Source: Bacteroidales bacterium UBA6267
Lineage (GTDB): Bacteria > Bacteroidota > Bacteroidia > Bacteroidales > UBA1556
Assembly: GCA_002440745.1 (NCBI GenBank)
Contig: DJVB01000006.1
Location: forward strand, 1 to 64,000
Direction: 5' to 3'
DNA length: 64,000 nt
The notes beneath the pieces were generated by a model. That model worked only from the letters and a program-made list of their open reading frames with translations, did not search any database and was not told where the DNA came from. This document shows, in pieces, positions 60,220 through 64,000 of the stretch. Every line of letters begins with the position of its first letter. Within the stretch, counting starts at the first letter, position 1. A program made the position numbers and the translations under genes.

Positions 60220-61243
60220 GTTGGTTTTTGGTTCTTGCTTTGAAAAAATCTTCCGTAAACCTTTCGCCACTTTGTATTAGTGCTTGTTTTTGGCTTTCTG
60301 AGAGTCGTTTGATTTTTGGTCCAATTCCTACAGATGAAACAGATATGGTTCGTTCCCAATCTTCAGGTATTAAAGGCGTTCGGTTTAGGTTTTCAAGTAC
60401 CAAAACATAAAATGCTTGAACAAAATCATTTATATTTTCAATAGGTATTTCAGCCAAACCGGCGTGAATTGAATCTTGTTGAATTTGTGAATCTGAATCG
60501 ATACGAATGCCCAAAGTTGCGGGATTTGCTATCCTGATTTGACGACCATTGCTATCGGTAATAATGCTGTCGAAAATGAAAATTGGGAAATTGCCTATAA
60601 TTCCCCCATCAACCATAATGTCAAGAGTCTCGTTCTTTTTCGGTTTAGGATGAATTGCGCCTGCGCTATCTATAAAAACTGCTTCAAAGTACAAAGGAAC
60701 TGACATTGATATACGAACAGCATCTTTCACTTTCATATCTGGATAGGTTTGCTTTGAAAAAACAATAAGTTTTTGCTTATTTATGCAAGTTGCTGTCACA
60801 AACAAACTTTTATAACCTTTATCTTCAAGTTGTCGAAAGGTGATTTCTGAGTTTCCTGTTTTTGCTTCAATCAATTTTTCCAACCATTTTGTAAACTCAT
60901 TGCCTCTATACCAACCATAACGCTTTTTCATCCTCGAAAAACCACCAATAAATGCGTATTGTCCATCATTGAATTTCTGAAATTTTGTGGTAGAAATAAT
61001 ACTGTAAATTTCTTCGGAATTATAGCCAATTGCAATCATCAACGCTGTGATAGCTCCTGCTGAAGTACCTCCAACTTTTTCAATGCTATCCATCAGTTTA
61101 TGTTCTTCTAATTTTTTAATTGCTCCGGAATAAGCTATGCCTCTAATTCCTGCTCCTTCAAACACTAAGTTTGTAATGCTTTGAGCATAAGCGTTATAAA
61201 GATAAAAATACAGTAGGAAACCAATAAGAAATATTTTCTTCAT
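60206..61243 (-). CDS. Patatin-like phospholipase, secreted
   Basis: 345 residues with a signal peptide (to about 20, YNAYAQ). Patatin motifs: oxyanion-hole GAGIRG (30-35), nucleophile GTSAG (Ser61) and the Asp dyad in MVDGGIIGNFP (about 210-220). The C-terminal ~100 residues are helical, with a basic tail. Likely a periplasmic or secreted lipid acyl hydrolase. Single gene. Convergent with the 59782 lipoprotein. Confidence 0.9.
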   Translation of the reverse strand: MKKIFLIGFLLYFYLYNAYAQSITNLVFEGAGIRGIAYSGAIKKLEEHKLMDSIEKVGGTSAGAITALMIAIGYNSEEIYSIISTTKFQKFNDGQYAFIGGFSRMKKRYGWYRGNEFTKWLEKLIEAKTGNSEITFRQLEDKGYKSLFVTATCINKQKLIVFSKQTYPDMKVKDAVRISMSVPLYFEAVFIDSAGAIHPKPKKNETLDIMVDGGIIGNFPIFIFDSIITDSNGRQIRIANPATLGIRIDSDSQIQQDSIHAGLAEIPIENINDFVQAFYVLVLENLNRTPLIPEDWERTISVSSVGIGPKIKRLSESQKQALIQSGERFTEDFFKARTKNQPKRQ

Positions 61244-61285
61244 ATTTGAAATTTAAAAATCAATGTTGTCAGGTAAAATTATATT

Positions 61286-61447
61286 TAGTCCCTACGGGAC
61301 TATGTGTCTAAATGTAATATATTTTCTACCAATATTTTGTCCATTTCGGCAAGCTCAATGCACCGCCTAACGGGACAGCCCAGTTAAGGGCTTAATATTG
61401 GTAAAGAATAAAGTAACCCCAGAAATCTAAAAAGTCCCGTAAGGACT
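61286..61447. repeat. Composite intergenic palindromic element
   Basis: Outer hairpins TAGTCCC-TAC-GGGACTA (61286-61302) and AGTCC-CGTAA-GGACT (61433-61447) bracket a 10-bp inverted repeat TACCAATATT/AATATTGGTA (61327-61336 and 61394-61403). The repeat encloses a GTCC...GGGAC loop. This looks like a dispersed REP-type element. Copy number elsewhere is unknown. Confidence 0.6.
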
Positions 61448-61564
61448 ATATATAAAGTGTTTTAGTATATATAAGAGATTCTTATCGGACAACAATGTTT
61501 AACAATGATGAACCTAAGGTTGAAATCCTTTAAACGTAGAAACTTGTCTTGTAGTACATAAAAA

Positions 61565-61590
61565 AACCCTAAATCTCAAGATTTAGGGTT
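61565..61590 (-). terminator. Rho-independent terminator after rpsP
   Basis: AACCCTAAATC-TCAA-GATTTAGGGTT (11-bp stem), followed by T residues on the minus strand (A run from 61559). Confidence 0.88.
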
Positions 61591-61611
61591 AATAATTATA
61601 TTACGAAATCT

Positions 61612-62169
61612 CTATTCTTCGCCGGTAGTTTCTTCAGCCGGTGTTTCATCGGTTGCTTCTTCTTCTTCACCTGCTGCTTTGCGAGCCTCTTTAGCTTTTG
61701 CTTCAAGCTCAGCAGCTTTGCGCTTAAGAATTTCTTGAGCACGCTCTTCGTTCACCTTTGCTTCAGCAGCCAATGCTTCTTTACGAGCATTGCGCTTCTT
61801 CTCATCTATATTGCTTTTAGCTTTGTGGATGCGGTCTTCTTTTTCTGCTTTCCAAACGTTGAAACGGCGTTCGGCTTCGGCTTCGTCAAAAGCACCTTTT
61901 TCCACACCGATAAGCAAATGCTTTTTGTATAAAACCCCTGTGTAGCTCAAAATAGCTTTCACAGTATCAGTGGGTTGAGCTCCGTTACGAAGCCATTTTA
62001 CGGCTTTATCCACTTCTACATCGATAGAAGCCGGTTGGGTAATTGGGTTGTACGTACCAATCTTTTCAATGAATTTTCCATCACGAGGTGCACGACCATC
62101 CGCAATTACAATATGATAAAAAGGTTGTCCTTTCTTACCATGACGTTGTAATCTAATCTTAACTGGCAT
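61612..62169 (-). CDS. rpsP: 30S ribosomal protein S16, extended form
   Basis: 185 residues. The ~80-residue S16 core is clear: MPVKIRLQRHGKKGQPFYHI-type opening, VIADGRAPRDGKFIEKIGTY, DKAVKWLRNGAQPTDTVKAIL. It is followed by a long Glu/Lys/Ala-rich C-terminal extension (about 95-185) ending in an acidic EEEEATDETPAEETTGEE stretch. Such tails are usual in Bacteroidota S16. Assembles into the 30S body. Ends 22 bases before a strong hairpin terminator (61565-61590). Apparently not followed by rimM/trmD here, unlike in many bacteria. Confidence 0.95.
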   Translation of the reverse strand: MPVKIRLQRHGKKGQPFYHIVIADGRAPRDGKFIEKIGTYNPITQPASIDVEVDKAVKWLRNGAQPTDTVKAILSYTGVLYKKHLLIGVEKGAFDEAEAERRFNVWKAEKEDRIHKAKSNIDEKKRNARKEALAAEAKVNEERAQEILKRKAAELEAKAKEARKAAGEEEEATDETPAEETTGEE

Positions 62170-62270
62170 AATGTTTTAAGTTTTAAAATTGATTGTTAAT
62201 TTCGGGCGGCAAATATCCGATTATTTTTCTTTACTTCAAAATATTTTTTTATCTGATTTTCAATCATTTC

Positions 62271-63371
62271 TTAGGATTGGTTCTTGAAAAGTTCCTCCGC
62301 TGCCGAATATGCGCTTATTGTTTTTTCTCCGATTGCTTTTTCCATCGTAGCTATTTTTTGCTTAATATCTTGATTTTCAAAGAAATTATTGATTAAGATA
62401 TCCTCGATGGTCTTGCGGAAGCGCGCGATTTCTTGCCGCTGACGGTTGTTTGAAAAGTATCCATTTTTTCGGGTGTCGTGGAGGTATTCTTCAATCATTT
62501 TCCAAACTTCATCAATTCCGGTTTTTTCTATCGAAGAACATAAACCTGTGCGAGGTTCCCAACCGGATGGGGGCAAGGGGAAAAGATGCAATGCGTTTTT
62601 GTACTGAGCCTGAGCTCTTTGTGCAGCAGTTTTATTGTCGCCGTCTGCCTTGTTGATAATAATTGCATCGCTCATTTCGATGATGCCGCGCTTTATGCCT
62701 TGCAATTCGTCACCGGCTCCGGCAAGCATGAGCAATAAGAAAAAGTCAACCATGCTATGTGCTGCGGTTTCCGACTGCCCAACGCCTACGGTTTCGACAA
62801 GTATTACATCGTAACCTGCTGCTTCACAAAGAATTATCGTTTCGTAGGTTTTACGAGCCACACCTCCCAGACTGCCTCCCGAAGGGGAAGGACGAATAAA
62901 GGCGTTCGGGTCGGTGCTGAGCTCTTCCATACGGGTTTTGTCGCCCAAGATGCTTCCTTTGCTTCGGGTGCTGCTTGGGTCGATAGCCAAAATTGCAACG
63001 CGATGTTTGAGGTTGGTTAGGTGTTTGCCAAAGGCTTCAATGAAAGTGCTTTTTCCAGCCCCGGGAACGCCGGTGATGCCAATCCTTATCGAATTTCCTG
63101 AATGGGGAATACATCCTGCCAAAACTCGCATGGCTTGTTCCCGATGTTTGGGTAATGCGCTTTCAATCAGTGTGATGGCCTTGGCTAAGATGATTCTGTC
63201 CCCTTTCAGAACTCCATCAATATAGTAGCTATCGGGTTGGTCAACTTTCGAACGCCCTTTCATAAGTGCTACTGCCGAACTGTTTATCACAGGTGGCTGT
63301 TCAATCCCTTCTTGAACTTTTAAAGCGGACTGTTCTTTTTGGGCTTTGGATATTTTATTGCTCATGTTCAA
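62271..63371 (-). CDS. meaB: Methylmalonyl-CoA mutase-associated GTPase MeaB
   Basis: 366 residues. G3E-family GTPase: Walker A GVPGAGKSTFIEAFG (about 101-115), DPSSTRSKGSILGDKTRM, FIRPSPSGGSLGGV, VGVGQSE with Walker B/switch VETVG, and base-specificity NKADG. Protects and reactivates the B12-dependent methylmalonyl-CoA mutase by gating cofactor loading. No mutase subunit in the window. N-terminal ~60 residues are helical and less conserved. Overlaps the 3' end of the thioredoxin-fold gene by 17 bases. Confidence 0.95.
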   Translation of the reverse strand: MNMSNKISKAQKEQSALKVQEGIEQPPVINSSAVALMKGRSKVDQPDSYYIDGVLKGDRIILAKAITLIESALPKHREQAMRVLAGCIPHSGNSIRIGITGVPGAGKSTFIEAFGKHLTNLKHRVAILAIDPSSTRSKGSILGDKTRMEELSTDPNAFIRPSPSGGSLGGVARKTYETIILCEAAGYDVILVETVGVGQSETAAHSMVDFFLLLMLAGAGDELQGIKRGIIEMSDAIIINKADGDNKTAAQRAQAQYKNALHLFPLPPSGWEPRTGLCSSIEKTGIDEVWKMIEEYLHDTRKNGYFSNNRQRQEIARFRKTIEDILINNFFENQDIKQKIATMEKAIGEKTISAYSAAEELFKNQS

Positions 63372-63900
63372 AAATCTTGTTTAAATCGTGCTCCAAACTT
63401 ACAACCGGTGTTTCCACAATTCGGCCAATTTCATTACCGTTTCTTAAAATGATAAATGTTGGAACTAATTGGATATTAAGTTGAACCAAGTTTTCGACTC
63501 GTGCTGTTTTCGTCCGGTCAACGCCAATGATGGTGATGTTTTGTGGAGGAATTTGAAGACTGTCTGCCAATTTGAGGAATCGCGGTACCTCGCGGCGACT
63601 GTCGCTGCACCATGTTCCCAAAACGATAATTATATCGAACTCTTGCGTTGGGAAAATGGTGGAAGAAATGGAATCGAAATTTGGTATATAGTTTTGATAT
63701 TCAAACTGATAATCTTCCGAAAACCCCGAAAAAATAATCAGAGAATCTCGATCAAGATATCCCTTCAAAACAAATTGATGCGCCAAAGAGTCGAATACAA
63801 TTTGATTTCTATCCAAACTATCCGCTTTTTCTTCGAAGGTTTGACTAAAACCTACGCTGGAAAAAAGTAGCGAAATGATTGTCAATATTTTGAAGTTCAT
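63355..63900 (-). CDS. Thioredoxin-fold protein with CxxS-type site
   Basis: 181 residues with a signal peptide (cleavage near FSQ, about 20). The thioredoxin-like domain (about 85-175) has WCSDS (Trp97, Cys98, Ser101) where redox-active members have CxxC, and a cis-proline LVPTF. A CxxS site favours isomerase- or adaptor-type roles over disulfide oxidation. Likely periplasmic. It overlaps the start of meaB by 17 bases, suggesting co-transcription with it. Confidence 0.8.
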   Translation of the reverse strand: MNFKILTIISLLFSSVGFSQTFEEKADSLDRNQIVFDSLAHQFVLKGYLDRDSLIIFSGFSEDYQFEYQNYIPNFDSISSTIFPTQEFDIIIVLGTWCSDSRREVPRFLKLADSLQIPPQNITIIGVDRTKTARVENLVQLNIQLVPTFIILRNGNEIGRIVETPVVSLEHDLNKIFEHEQ

Positions 63901-64000
63901 TATTCGTTAAAAAATTAGTTGGTAAAAGTAAAAACATTCTTTGAATAGCCGAAAAATTTGTGATTATCAAAGCAAACTCAGGTTAGAAAAGGAATCAGGC

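Larger units (their letters stand above)
61244..61611. other. 368-base intergenic region with composite hairpin element
   Basis: Between patatin and rpsP on the minus strand. Holds the palindromic repeat element (61286-61447) and the rpsP terminator (61565-61590); no gene was recognised. Confidence 0.6.

Noticed and set aside
62914..63225. 103-residue plus-strand ORF opposite meaB
   Set aside because: Antisense of conserved MeaB P-loop and switch motifs; meaB is clearly the coding frame.
1..64000. CRISPR array or cas genes
   Set aside because: No regularly spaced repeats of 25-40 bases and no cas-like protein seen.

Overview
The window looks like chromosomal DNA of a Bacteroidota bacterium, probably Bacteroidales-like or a neighbouring order. 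It is AT-rich. Several starts are preceded by a TAnnTTTG -7 box rather than a Shine-Dalgarno sequence. It also carries lineage-typical families: beta-propeller/Y_Y_Y sensor kinases, a FISUMP-domain protein, a PorT-like barrel, an S16 protein with a long charged tail, and many SPII lipoproteins. No rRNA, tRNA, CRISPR array, transposase or integrase was recognised.

Layout. (1) 1-11620, minus strand: seven RHS C-terminal cassettes. Each has a piece of conserved RHS core (GKEKDVETGYSYFGARYYDS... to DPDG) joined to a different C-terminal tip, followed at very short spacing or overlap by one or two small membrane or lipoprotein genes (candidate immunity). There is no full-length RHS gene, so this looks like an archive of silent or orphan toxin tips. 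Four 16-18 bp palindromes are embedded in the cores, three of them as clear in-frame insertions. (2) 11621-12229: gene-poor spacer with phased short repeats. (3) 12.2-25.1 kb: housekeeping and signalling genes, including an SRPBCC protein, a cyclophilin, a propeller LytS-type kinase with a LytTR regulator and two lipoproteins between them, a TPR histidine kinase with a REC-SpoIIE phosphatase, and a MATE exporter. (4) 25.4-27.7 kb: indolepyruvate:ferredoxin oxidoreductase iorA-iorB. (5) 27.7-36.6 kb: a type I restriction-modification island with gene order hsdR - small PD-(D/E)xK - FRG/GIY-YIG - hsdM - yhcG-like nuclease - hsdS, bounded by an 86-bp direct repeat (84/86 identical) that includes the iorB stop codon and terminator. 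(6) 36.8-51 kb: NfeD protease, barrel protein, SUMF1-like protein, MATE, SPFH protein, DPP-IV peptidase, HepT with an XRE-MntA fusion, a zinc-less MDR reductase, YebC, LptB, an MBL hydrolase and an ABC exporter. (7) 51-55.1 kb: a NarL-type propeller kinase and an unusual REC-LuxR-AraC regulator. (8) 55.2-60.2 kb: five secreted or lipoprotein genes. (9) 60.2-63.9 kb: patatin, an intergenic hairpin element, rpsP, meaB and a thioredoxin-fold protein.

The most unusual material is the RHS cassette array with its in-frame palindromes, the repeat-bounded restriction island with an FRG-GIY-YIG protein and a perfect intragenic inverted repeat in the yhcG-like gene, and the dual-output response regulator. 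Function calls rest on motifs read by eye. No database search was run.
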